From Methylomonas methanica (GTDB taxonomy: Bacteria; Pseudomonadota; Gammaproteobacteria; Methylococcales; Methylomonadaceae), in NCBI GenBank assembly GCA_001644045.1, contig LUUF01000078.1:1-64000 (forward strand): 64,000 bases of DNA. Direction: 5' to 3'. The notes under the pieces were generated by a model. It searched no databases, was not told the DNA's origin, and saw only the letters and a list, made by a program, of their open reading frames with translations. Position 1 is the first letter of the stretch; each line of letters begins with the position of its first letter. This document shows positions 55,334 through 63,369 of this stretch, piece after piece. The position numbers and the translations under genes are program-made.

Positions 55334-56440
55334 ATGTTTTCACGCATCCTGACGCTCATCATCAAGGAACTTGAGATGCTGCTGCAAGACCGGCAAAGCC
55401 GCATGGTTTTGATCGTGCCGGTCATCCTGCAACTGGCCTTGTTCCCCTTTGCGGCGACGCTGGAAGTCAAGAACAACACGCTGGCAATTTACAACGAAGA
55501 TTCCGGTCGCGAATCCGTGGAATTGATGCAGCGTTTCTCACAAGCCCAGGCCTTCAGCCAACTGCTTGCGCTGTACAGCGAAGCCGAGGTGCGTTATGCC
55601 ATTGATAACCAGGAAGCACTGATCGTGATCCGTTTTCCGGCGGATTTTTCGCGCGATATTGCGGCGGGCCTTCCGTCGAAGATTCAAGCCATACTCGACG
55701 GTCGCCGCTCCAACAGCGGTCAAATCGCCCTCGGTTACGTGCAACAAATCGTCAACGACTACAGCAACGAGCGGTTTCGATTGCAGCAAAAGAACGTACC
55801 GTCGTCCCTGGTTGTCCGCCATTGGTTCAATCCCAATCTGAACTATGTCTGGCATATACTGCCCAGCCTTATCGCCATCATCACGTCGATCAACGCGCTG
55901 ATCGTCACGGCTCTTTCGGTAGCGCGAGAACGCGAACAAGGTACGCTCGATCAACTGCTAATCTCGCCGCTGACGCCCGGGATGATTATGATCGGAAAAA
56001 TTATTCCGGCCATTCTGGTGGCCGTCGTGCAGGGAACGATCATTTTGCTGGGCGCCATTTTTATTTATCGTGTTCCGTTTGCGGGCTCGCTGTTGCTCCT
56101 TTACAGCAGCATGATGTTTTACTGTTTAGCGTTGGCCGGATTCGGACTGTTAATTTCATCGGTTTGTGCCACGCAACAACAAGCGTTTCTTGGAGTTTTC
56201 TGCTTTGTGATGCCGACCATCATGCTATCCGGCTATGCCTCGCCGGTCGACAATATGCCTGTCTGGCTGCAATACCTGGATTGGATCAATCCACTACGTC
56301 ATTTCATCGTCATCGTAAAGGGTCTATTCCTCAAGGACATCGACCCTATCGCATTGCTGCCTAACGTATATCCACTCATCATCATCGCCATCGTGACATT
56401 GAGTTCGGCCAATTGGTTATTCCGCCATCGCTTAGCCTGA
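55334..56440 (+). CDS. ABC-2 type permease 2 (YhhJ-like)
   Basis: A 368-residue paralogue of the preceding gene, with the same layout and the AREREQGTLDQLLISPLTPGMIMIGK segment. The two presumably form a heterodimer served by the fused ATPase. It starts two bases after the first permease's stop; the longer reading frame to the left is a shadow of permease 1. Confidence 0.92.
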   Translation: MFSRILTLIIKELEMLLQDRQSRMVLIVPVILQLALFPFAATLEVKNNTLAIYNEDSGRESVELMQRFSQAQAFSQLLALYSEAEVRYAIDNQEALIVIRFPADFSRDIAAGLPSKIQAILDGRRSNSGQIALGYVQQIVNDYSNERFRLQQKNVPSSLVVRHWFNPNLNYVWHILPSLIAIITSINALIVTALSVAREREQGTLDQLLISPLTPGMIMIGKIIPAILVAVVQGTIILLGAIFIYRVPFAGSLLLLYSSMMFYCLALAGFGLLISSVCATQQQAFLGVFCFVMPTIMLSGYASPVDNMPVWLQYLDWINPLRHFIVIVKGLFLKDIDPIALLPNVYPLIIIAIVTLSSANWLFRHRLA

Positions 56441-56490
56441 ATCTCGAATTCCAAAATCTGCCTTATGACGACTCATCGACGGAATTTCCT

Positions 56491-57927
56491 ATGAAAACAA
56501 AATCAGCGATCTCCGCATTAATTATGCTCCTGGCAGTCGGCTGTACCGTTGGCCCGGACTATCAGCTCCCCATTTCCGATGCCCCCGCACAATGGAGCGG
56601 CAACCTTTCCGACAGCATTGCCAGCCAAAATGATCAGATCGACGAATGGTGGAGGCTGTTTCACGATGCCGAATTGGACTCCCTGATCGAGCGAGCGGTC
56701 AAGGCCAATCTTGACCTACGCATCGCCGAGTCCCGCGTGCGTCAAGCTCGTGCACAACAGGGATTTGCTGAAGCGGACTTCTGGCCGACGCTGAATGCCT
56801 CCGGCTCGTATGCCCGTCAAAAACAAAGTGAAAATCAGCCCATCCTAGGATCATTGCCTAAATCATCCAACATCCCGTTCGAAAACGATGTTTACAAAGC
56901 CGGATTCGACGCTTCGTGGGAAATCGACATCTTTGGCGGCAAACGCCGGGCAATGGAAGCGGCAACAGCCGAGTTGACTGCGACGGAATACGGCCGGCGT
57001 GACGTTATGGTCACCTTACTATCTGAGGTGGCACGATATTACCTGCAAACCCGAGGCGCTCAGCGACAATTATCCATTCTCCAAAACCAGATTAAAGCTC
57101 AAGAAGAAACGGTCAAAATTACTCGGAGCCGCGTTGATCATGGATCAGCGGCAGAATTGGAATTGCAAAGAGCACTTGCACTGCTGGCGAGCATTCGGTC
57201 GCAAGTACCGACGATCGAAACCTCGATTCATTCGTTGATTTACCACCTGAGTGTACTGCTTGCGAAAAACCCCGATGCCTTGAATGCGGAACTGTCCGCA
57301 ACAGCGGCTATTCCTGCACCACCACCGCATGTCCCGGTCGGATTGCCGTCGGACCTGCTGCTTCGCCGACCCGATGTGTTGCGGGCCGAGCGATTGCTCG
57401 CCGTCGAGACTGCCCGTATCGGGCAAGTAAAAGCCGAGCTGTTCCCGAAGTTTTCACTTACCGGATCGGTAGGTGCCACTAGCATCAGCGCCAGTGATTT
57501 TTTTCTTCCCGGTAGCCGCACATGGTCTATCGGTCCAACCGTGCAATGGCGGATTTTTGATGCCGGCCGGGTGCTTGCCAACCTCAGCGCCCAGACTGAG
57601 GCACAAAATCAAGCTTTACTGAATTACCAAAAAATCATCCTTACTTCGTTCGAAGAGGTTGAGACCGCATTAGTAAGCTATGCGAAAGAGCAAGAACACT
57701 ACCGGCTGCTGGAGCAAGAAGTTAGTGCAAACCAAAAAGCTGTTGAGCTCGCCAACCAACGTTACGCCAAGGGCTGGGCTGGTTATCTGGACTTACTCGA
57801 TGCACAACGCGCGTTGTATCTGTCCCAAGATGAATGGGTACGCAGCGAACGTATAGTCACCTTGAATCTGGTTGCCCTCTATAAAGCCCTTGGAGGCGGC
57901 TGGGAAACGGAAAAAATCGTGCCTTAG
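56491..57927 (+). CDS. NodT/OprM-type outer-membrane efflux lipoprotein
   Basis: A 478-residue outer-membrane factor with lipobox LAVGC (Cys18) followed by TVGPDYQLP, as is typical of OprM relatives. It has two long helical repeats (ESRVRQARAQQG ... and LANQRYAKGWAGYLDLLDAQRAL). It gives the exporter operon its own channel, so the cargo encodes a complete three-layer pump. Drugs or toxic organics are the most likely substrates. Confidence 0.92.
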   Translation: MKTKSAISALIMLLAVGCTVGPDYQLPISDAPAQWSGNLSDSIASQNDQIDEWWRLFHDAELDSLIERAVKANLDLRIAESRVRQARAQQGFAEADFWPTLNASGSYARQKQSENQPILGSLPKSSNIPFENDVYKAGFDASWEIDIFGGKRRAMEAATAELTATEYGRRDVMVTLLSEVARYYLQTRGAQRQLSILQNQIKAQEETVKITRSRVDHGSAAELELQRALALLASIRSQVPTIETSIHSLIYHLSVLLAKNPDALNAELSATAAIPAPPPHVPVGLPSDLLLRRPDVLRAERLLAVETARIGQVKAELFPKFSLTGSVGATSISASDFFLPGSRTWSIGPTVQWRIFDAGRVLANLSAQTEAQNQALLNYQKIILTSFEEVETALVSYAKEQEHYRLLEQEVSANQKAVELANQRYAKGWAGYLDLLDAQRALYLSQDEWVRSERIVTLNLVALYKALGGGWETEKIVP

Positions 57928-58056
57928 CTTATTGCGCGGCCTCAGCCTCATGGATGCCGAGTTGAAGTATTCCATCTAACGCTGATGCTAATAAGGGCGA
58001 CGAGTAGCGAACAAATGTCAAAATTTTCCTAGAATCATCATAGCCACGGTGGAATT

Positions 58057-61011
58057 ATGGCATCGATCGAACGAACTGCGTACCCACGCTTCAAACGAAA
58101 TCCGCTTGCAAAAGAATTGGATACGCTTTACACCCCGACAGAAGACGAACTGAAATTTGCCTATGCTGTATCGCGGAAAGAATCGTCACGCTTTAGTATC
58201 TTATTGTTGCTAAAGGCATTCCAGCGGCTTGGCTACTTTCCGAGCGTGGAAAATATTCCACATGCCATAGTGCAACATATTCGAACTGCTAGTGGCATCA
58301 GTCATGAAGTTTCACCGGTTTATGCCGAGTTAAAAACACTATACCGGCATCATCAGATCATTCGACAGCATTTAAATGTAGCGGCCTGGAACGACAATGG
58401 ATTGCGAGTGGCGGGAGATGCAATGGCGGCTGCGGCTGAAGTGATGGACAACCCGGCTGATCTTATCAATGTCGCCATTGAAGAATTGGTAAGGCAGCGC
58501 ATTGAACTACCGGCCTTCAGCACACTTGATCGCCATTCGCGGCGAATTCGTACTCTAGTCAATAACCGTATATTTGAGACAGTATTGACACGCTTATCGC
58601 CATCGGAACGTAAAGAACTAGATTCCTTGCTGGAAATCGTTCCTAATCCCCAAAAGAAATCCCTATTCTTTACCATCAAGCAATTACCTAAACGCTCCTC
58701 CCTTGAGCATTTACAAGAGTTGCTGGATCACATTGTCAAACTTGCCGATATGGTGGGTAGTGATCAGCATCTGGCGAGTATTCCGTACGCCAAAATCAAA
58801 CACTTTGCAGCTGAAGCCAAGGCCTTGGACGCCGCCGAATTAAAGAAATTTGCGCCACCAAAGCGTTATGTATTGATCCTTAGCATGATTCATCGTGCTC
58901 GTATCCAGGCTCGAGACGATCTTGCCGACATGTTCATCAAGCGAATCAACCAAATCCATCGGCGCGGTAAAGATGAACTGGAACGGCTACGAATCAAATA
59001 TCGTCAGAAAACCGAACACTTGGTGGCGACCCTGGCCGATGTTATTGACGTGTTGGAAACCCAACCTGAAGATGAGGCAGCCGGGCGAACCATTCGCACT
59101 TTATTAACGAAACGTGGCGGCACTTCGGCCTTGCAAGATGATTGCGCTGCCATTAATGCATTTAGTGGCGACAATTATTTTCCGCTACTCTGGCGTTTTT
59201 ACCGTAGCCATCGGCCAACATTATTCCGCATGATGCGTTTGTTGACCATGACTTCGACAACTGAAGACAAGTCCCTAATGCTTGCCTTGGAAATTTTACT
59301 GAAGCACGAGCACCGAAAAAGCGTCTTGATCGAAGAGACCGTAGATTTTTCTTTCACTAACGAACGCTGGAAACGCACCGTTTTGGAGAAGACCGAAGAC
59401 GGGGAGCTAATTAACCGGCAACACTTTGAAGTATGTGTATTTTCTGCATTGGCTGGTGAAATAAAGTCGGGGGATGTGTCTATCCGCGGTTCGGAAGCTT
59501 ACGCCGATTATCGTGAACAGCTTTTGACTTGGGACGAATGTGAGCCTTTGGTCGAGGATTACTGCAACCAATTGGGTTTTTCAAAAAACGCTCAGGCTTT
59601 TGTTATTAGCCTACGCGACTTGTTAGCGAATGTGGCCGCCGAGGTCGATGCCGGATTTCCAGACAACAAGGCGCTTGGACTCAATCAAAGCGGGATGCCA
59701 ATTTTGAAAAGGAGTACGCCACGTGAATCGAAAGCCTCGGCTCGAGCGCTAGAAGCGGCATTACTTCAGCGGATGGATGAACGCAACGTAATCGATGTGC
59801 TTTGTAATGTCGCTCATTGGACGCGTTGGAATCGTCACTTCGGCCCTCTATCAGGTTCCGATCCGAAAATCGAGAATCCTGGCGAACGGTATATCCTCAC
59901 CACTTTCACCTATGGATGCAATTTAGGGCCGGCGCAAGCCTCCCGCCATCTACGTGGAGCGGTCACTCCTCACATGCTGTCTTTTATCAATCGCCGCCAC
60001 GCCAACACGAATAAATTAAATGCGGCGCTCAAAGACATCATCAACCATTATCATGCATTTGAATTACCAAAACTTTGGGGCAGCGGTAAATCGGCCGCTG
60101 CAGACGGTACAAAATTCGACATTTACGATCAAAATCTGCTGGCAGAGTACCATATACGCTACGGTGGCTATGGCGGCATCGCTTATCATCATATCGCTGA
60201 TACCTATGTGGCGCTATTCAGCCATTTTATTCCTTGCGGTGTATGGGAAGCCATTTACATCATTGAAGGCTTGCTTCAAAACAGCTCAGACATACAGCCG
60301 GATACAATTCATGCCGACACCCAAGGCCAATCTGCTCCTGTCTTTGCCTTGTCGTATTTATTGGGCATCAAGCTGATGCCGCGTATTCGCAATTGGCATG
60401 ATCTCGTATTTTTCCGCCCTGATAGGGAAACTACCTATAAACATATTGACGTGCTATTCAAGGATGTCATCGATTGGGAACTGATCGAAACCCACTGGAA
60501 AGATCTGCTGCGAGTAGTATTATCGATTAAGGCAGGTAAGATTTCATCATCGACTTTGTTACGCAAATTGGGCAACTACAGCCGTAAAAACAGGCTTTAC
60601 CAAGCTTTCAGGGAGTTAGGCAGAGTCGTGCGTACCATATTCCTCCTGGGCTATATATCCGACATGGAATTACGAGAACAGATTACGGCAACCACGAATA
60701 AAGTGGAAGCATATAATGGATTTTCCAAATGGTTGTTTTTCGGTGGCGAAGGTGTTATTGCTGATAACGATCCAGAAGAACAGGAAAAGGTCATCAAATA
60801 TAATGATCTGGTTGCGAATGCCGTGATATTTCAGAATGTCGTTGATCAGACACGTATTCTGCGGCTACTAAAGGAAGAAGGATTCCCGGTAAATCGGGAG
60901 GATGTGGCAACACTCAGTCCGTATGTTACGGGTCATATCAAGCGTTTTGGTGATTACATAATCGATTCAAACGCTGTCCCAGAGCCGATAGACCCGACAT
61001 TGCCAATCTAA
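58057..61011 (+). CDS. tnpA: Tn3-superfamily transposase
   Basis: A 984-residue transposase of full length. The N-terminal DUF4158-type part is followed by a catalytic domain with Asp in SAAADGTKFDIYDQ and in IHADTQGQSAPVFAL, Glu in TNKVEAYNGFSKWLFFGG, and the usual C-terminal end LSPYVTGHIKRFGDY. It should recognise the terminal repeats and act by replicative transposition. Nothing suggests that it is broken. Confidence 0.94.
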   Translation: MASIERTAYPRFKRNPLAKELDTLYTPTEDELKFAYAVSRKESSRFSILLLLKAFQRLGYFPSVENIPHAIVQHIRTASGISHEVSPVYAELKTLYRHHQIIRQHLNVAAWNDNGLRVAGDAMAAAAEVMDNPADLINVAIEELVRQRIELPAFSTLDRHSRRIRTLVNNRIFETVLTRLSPSERKELDSLLEIVPNPQKKSLFFTIKQLPKRSSLEHLQELLDHIVKLADMVGSDQHLASIPYAKIKHFAAEAKALDAAELKKFAPPKRYVLILSMIHRARIQARDDLADMFIKRINQIHRRGKDELERLRIKYRQKTEHLVATLADVIDVLETQPEDEAAGRTIRTLLTKRGGTSALQDDCAAINAFSGDNYFPLLWRFYRSHRPTLFRMMRLLTMTSTTEDKSLMLALEILLKHEHRKSVLIEETVDFSFTNERWKRTVLEKTEDGELINRQHFEVCVFSALAGEIKSGDVSIRGSEAYADYREQLLTWDECEPLVEDYCNQLGFSKNAQAFVISLRDLLANVAAEVDAGFPDNKALGLNQSGMPILKRSTPRESKASARALEAALLQRMDERNVIDVLCNVAHWTRWNRHFGPLSGSDPKIENPGERYILTTFTYGCNLGPAQASRHLRGAVTPHMLSFINRRHANTNKLNAALKDIINHYHAFELPKLWGSGKSAAADGTKFDIYDQNLLAEYHIRYGGYGGIAYHHIADTYVALFSHFIPCGVWEAIYIIEGLLQNSSDIQPDTIHADTQGQSAPVFALSYLLGIKLMPRIRNWHDLVFFRPDRETTYKHIDVLFKDVIDWELIETHWKDLLRVVLSIKAGKISSSTLLRKLGNYSRKNRLYQAFRELGRVVRTIFLLGYISDMELREQITATTNKVEAYNGFSKWLFFGGEGVIADNDPEEQEKVIKYNDLVANAVIFQNVVDQTRILRLLKEEGFPVNREDVATLSPYVTGHIKRFGDYIIDSNAVPEPIDPTLPI

Positions 61012-61195
61012 ACGATATATTCCTCTGAAGAAGACTAAAATTACAAATTTTAGATCATGGTGAAAGCATGAAAGCACTATTTAATGGAACACCAAACCGA
61101 AATCTAAAACCAACTTGCTTCTTCGGTAAGCCACACAGGTCCGGCACCTCTATATTGCAGCTTTAGAGATGCTAGACGGCTTTCTCTACTGATTA
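61012..61195. other. spacer after tnpA, expected place of the right transposon end
   Basis: This AT-rich stretch should hold the right terminal repeat, yet there is no G/C-run end and no inverse of the candidate left end. It has a short hairpin (AAAATTACAAATTTT) at about 61038. It ends at the stop of the WYL regulator. Confidence 0.4.
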
Positions 61196-62116
61196 TCAAC
61201 GAGCTTGTTTGTGTAATTTAACGCCTACTGCCTCCAACGCCGTTTCGTATTCAGTTTGATTTGCTACAACGATAGGTATTTCTCTCGGGTCTCCTAGCGA
61301 ATTCGTTGAACGTTGCGGCAATAGATCGTACCTAAGGCGCTTATCAAAATAATACAGTAGCGCATATCGAACCGGCAAAACAACATAGCCATCTTGCATT
61401 GCATAATCCTGCTCAATTGCTTTTTTTTGAGACGTCGAGAGTCGCGGATTAGGTGCAAGTTTAACCTCGAAATAGGTGAGCCATTTATCATCGCTTTCTA
61501 CACCAGGCCCAGGAGCTCCCTCCGCTCTTGTATTGCTGCAACGGGAAAGGAGAAAATCCTTAAACCTATTGTCTCGATGGCAATACGCTCTCATATGCCA
61601 ACGAAATCCGTCTGAGGCAAAGGCATGCGGTGTAACACGGCGCCACGCAGTCTCAGTTGTCGTTGGATTTAACGATTGATATTCAATTTCAATGGATCTT
61701 TTTGACCTGATAGCTTTAAGAATTCCGAAAAGGATAGTTGGTTCGACTTTACGGGTTGGAATTGGAATAACTTCAGCCGCTGGGGTGGTATTTAGCCAAG
61801 TATCTTCTAATTCCACCGATTGGGTGGATAGTGCAGTCAGTTGCTTGAGATAACGATCCGCGTCCGGCTCGATGAGTTTAAATTCGAATTGATCCGTCGC
61901 AACATATCGTTTGGAACTTAAGTCATATCGGAGATTTTGAGGGGCAAGTTTTTGATAAGTGGTTAAGTCACTAGACGCCTGCGGCGCCGATACCCCGAAA
62001 TGTTCCATTATATGAGATCGATTAATTGTACCTTCCCAATAAGATACAAACTCAATAAATTCAAGGCGTCGCTCCACCCCCCACCGCTTTTTTTGTGTTG
62101 ATTGCTTCATTGGCAT
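61196..62116 (-). CDS. WYL-domain regulator of CapW/BrxR type
   Basis: A 306-residue protein. The N-terminal winged helix (GVERRLEFIEFVSYWEG then FGVSAPQASSDLTTYQ) and RYDLSSKRYVAT are very close to the BrxR/CapW group of defence-system repressors. The WYL domain (about 130-215, with IEIEYQSL and WRRVTPHAF) and a WCX end follow. Such proteins keep CBASS, BREX and related operons silent until a nucleic-acid-like ligand is bound. It is divergent from the ubiquitin-like operon, which is the obvious target. Confidence 0.85.
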   Translation of the reverse strand: MPMKQSTQKKRWGVERRLEFIEFVSYWEGTINRSHIMEHFGVSAPQASSDLTTYQKLAPQNLRYDLSSKRYVATDQFEFKLIEPDADRYLKQLTALSTQSVELEDTWLNTTPAAEVIPIPTRKVEPTILFGILKAIRSKRSIEIEYQSLNPTTTETAWRRVTPHAFASDGFRWHMRAYCHRDNRFKDFLLSRCSNTRAEGAPGPGVESDDKWLTYFEVKLAPNPRLSTSQKKAIEQDYAMQDGYVVLPVRYALLYYFDKRLRYDLLPQRSTNSLGDPREIPIVVANQTEYETALEAVGVKLHKQAR

Positions 62117-62189
62117 CTCATTATCAGTAAAAAAACTTTACGCATAAGCTTTCTTTATTGTATATTAAAACCGTACTGATGTGATACCT

Positions 62190-62205
62190 AAGTGTTCAAC
62201 CACTT
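62190..62205. promoter_or_regulatory. inverted repeat, candidate WYL operator 1
   Basis: AAGTG-TTCAAC-CACTT is a perfect dyad with five-base arms in the divergent spacer. WYL repressors of this group bind inverted repeats in such spacers. Role inferred only from position. Confidence 0.4.
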
Positions 62206-62231
62206 GTGTGCCACGGCAAGGTTAACAATCG

Positions 62232-62263
62232 CATCAATAATCACAGTAGTTTGATCATTGATG
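62232..62263. promoter_or_regulatory. inverted repeat, candidate WYL operator 2
   Basis: CATCAAT and ATTGATG form seven-base arms 18 bases apart, just before the multi-ubiquitin gene. The TGATGTGA at its right edge also occurs at about 62178, as a direct repeat. The two together may be the regulator's binding region. Confidence 0.4.
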
Positions 62264-62308
62264 TGAAATCCCCCAATTACCGTCAGATTTCTCACTAGAG
62301 GACCGAAA

Positions 62309-62986
62309 ATGACTACAGAACATAGCTATCCTTACAAAATTAATGGTCAACCGGCTAACACCCTTGATAAAACTCCTACTGCAGGTCAGGTGTTAGCCGA
62401 TGCCGGCTTTGAACCAGCGGAAGATTTTGTACTGATCATGCGCACTGCACATGGGACCCGCGTGGTCTCGTCGGATGAAATTCTTGAATTGACGGGATCA
62501 ATCAAAGAATTTTTTGCCTTCGAAACGGGCACTGTATTTGAATTAACAGTCAATGGGCATTCAATCTGGTGGGGAAGCCCAAAAATTGAGATCGCGACAA
62601 TACGCTCACTTGCAAATGTGAAGGAGGATGAAGATCTCATCTGGGAGCGTCTTGATGAAGAAGACCAGACGCTTACGTTGCAAGGTTATTTTGATCTAAA
62701 TGAAAGAGGTATCGAACACCTCAAAACACACAAGCGACATAAACCAGAAGTCGAGTACCACTATTTCGTAGACGGCGTCGAATATCGCACCGATCAACCA
62801 GAGCTAACTGGAGCTCAAATTATGGCGAAAATTCCCGACTGGGATGCAGCCAATTCTTTGGTATTGGAAGGGGAAGGAACTGAGCCAGATGAGGTAATTC
62901 GCCCATCCACAATAGTAGAGTTTAAAGGGCGCGAAACACCTGCACATTTCGCTATTGTCCCACCCGCAACATTTGGAATGCTATGA
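62309..62986 (+). CDS. triple ubiquitin-like protein (multiubiquitin family)
   Basis: A 225-residue protein made of three beta-grasp-like repeats of about 70 residues: 5-73 (starting YPYKINGQPANTLDKTPTAGQVL), 74-145 (VFELTVNGHSIWWGSPKIE) and 147-225 (EYHYFVDGVEYRTDQPELTGAQIM). Each begins with a strand-turn holding N-G or D-G. There is no Gly-Gly anywhere; the chain ends ATFGML. It would be the modifier, or a poly-modifier precursor, of a ubiquitin-like system. The stop overlaps the E2-like gene (ATGA). Confidence 0.85.
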   Translation: MTTEHSYPYKINGQPANTLDKTPTAGQVLADAGFEPAEDFVLIMRTAHGTRVVSSDEILELTGSIKEFFAFETGTVFELTVNGHSIWWGSPKIEIATIRSLANVKEDEDLIWERLDEEDQTLTLQGYFDLNERGIEHLKTHKRHKPEVEYHYFVDGVEYRTDQPELTGAQIMAKIPDWDAANSLVLEGEGTEPDEVIRPSTIVEFKGRETPAHFAIVPPATFGML

Positions 62987-63369
62987 AATCTGTTCAGAAC
63001 CAGTTTACTGCACTGATTGAGGTTTTTCCTGATTCCAAAATGACCAGTGAGAACGGATGTCATCTCGTAGTTATTCCTTCCGTAACGTTACCACAAGGGT
63101 GGTCAGCCCCAGAGACCCATATTCGTTTCGTTGTTCCGAATGGTTACCCATATGCCTCTCCTGACTGTTTCTGGGCAGATCAGTCACTGCGACTGGAAAA
63201 TGGACAAATGCCACAAAATGCACAGATCGGCCAAGTCGTACCCGGGCAACCTGACGCGCAGACATTATGGTTTTCCTGGCATGTGGCTAATGGAGCATGG
63301 AATGCAGCAACCTGCGACTTGTTGACGTATGTGAAAATTATTAGAAGCCGATTCGTGGAGCTGAAATGA
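62983..63369 (+). CDS. E2/UBC-like conjugating-enzyme-fold protein (Prok-E2_E type)
   Basis: A 128-residue UBC-fold protein: LPQGWSAPETHIRFVVPNGYP, then SPDCFWADQSLRLENG, and WFSWHVANGAWNAATCDLL near the end. This is the order expected for the prokaryotic E2 family E, as I remember it. There is no Cys between residues 63 and 110, where a classical E2 would have its catalytic one; Cys62 and Cys111 are the nearest. The gene overlaps both neighbours by ATGA. Confidence 0.75.
   Translation: MKSVQNQFTALIEVFPDSKMTSENGCHLVVIPSVTLPQGWSAPETHIRFVVPNGYPYASPDCFWADQSLRLENGQMPQNAQIGQVVPGQPDAQTLWFSWHVANGAWNAATCDLLTYVKIIRSRFVELK

Larger units (their letters stand above)
44473..61011. mobile_element. Tn4651-type (Tn3 superfamily) transposon with cargo
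   Basis: The element has a large Tn3 transposase at one end, and at the other a tyrosine recombinase (tnpS) divergent from a coiled-coil protein (tnpT) around a palindromic site. This split arrangement is the hallmark of the Tn4651 group. The cargo, about 11 kb, is a LysR-controlled redox gene set and an exporter operon. The left end is probably in tgpA. The right end is expected shortly after tnpA, but no inverted repeat is evident, so the exact extent is unknown. Confidence 0.75.

Noticed and set aside
58057-61011. Could tnpA belong to a separate Tn3 element unrelated to tnpS/tnpT?
   Set aside because: Not excluded, but the separated tnpST and tnpA with cargo between is the normal Tn4651 layout and no second resolvase is present, so one element is simpler.
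44466-61144. CAGGTCCGG occurs at 44466 beside the left transposon end and at 61136 after tnpA, resembling a target duplication.
   Set aside because: Tn3-type duplications are usually 5 bp, no terminal repeat adjoins the right copy, the sequence after it does not look like tgpA, and a 9-base match between two such windows is not very unlikely.
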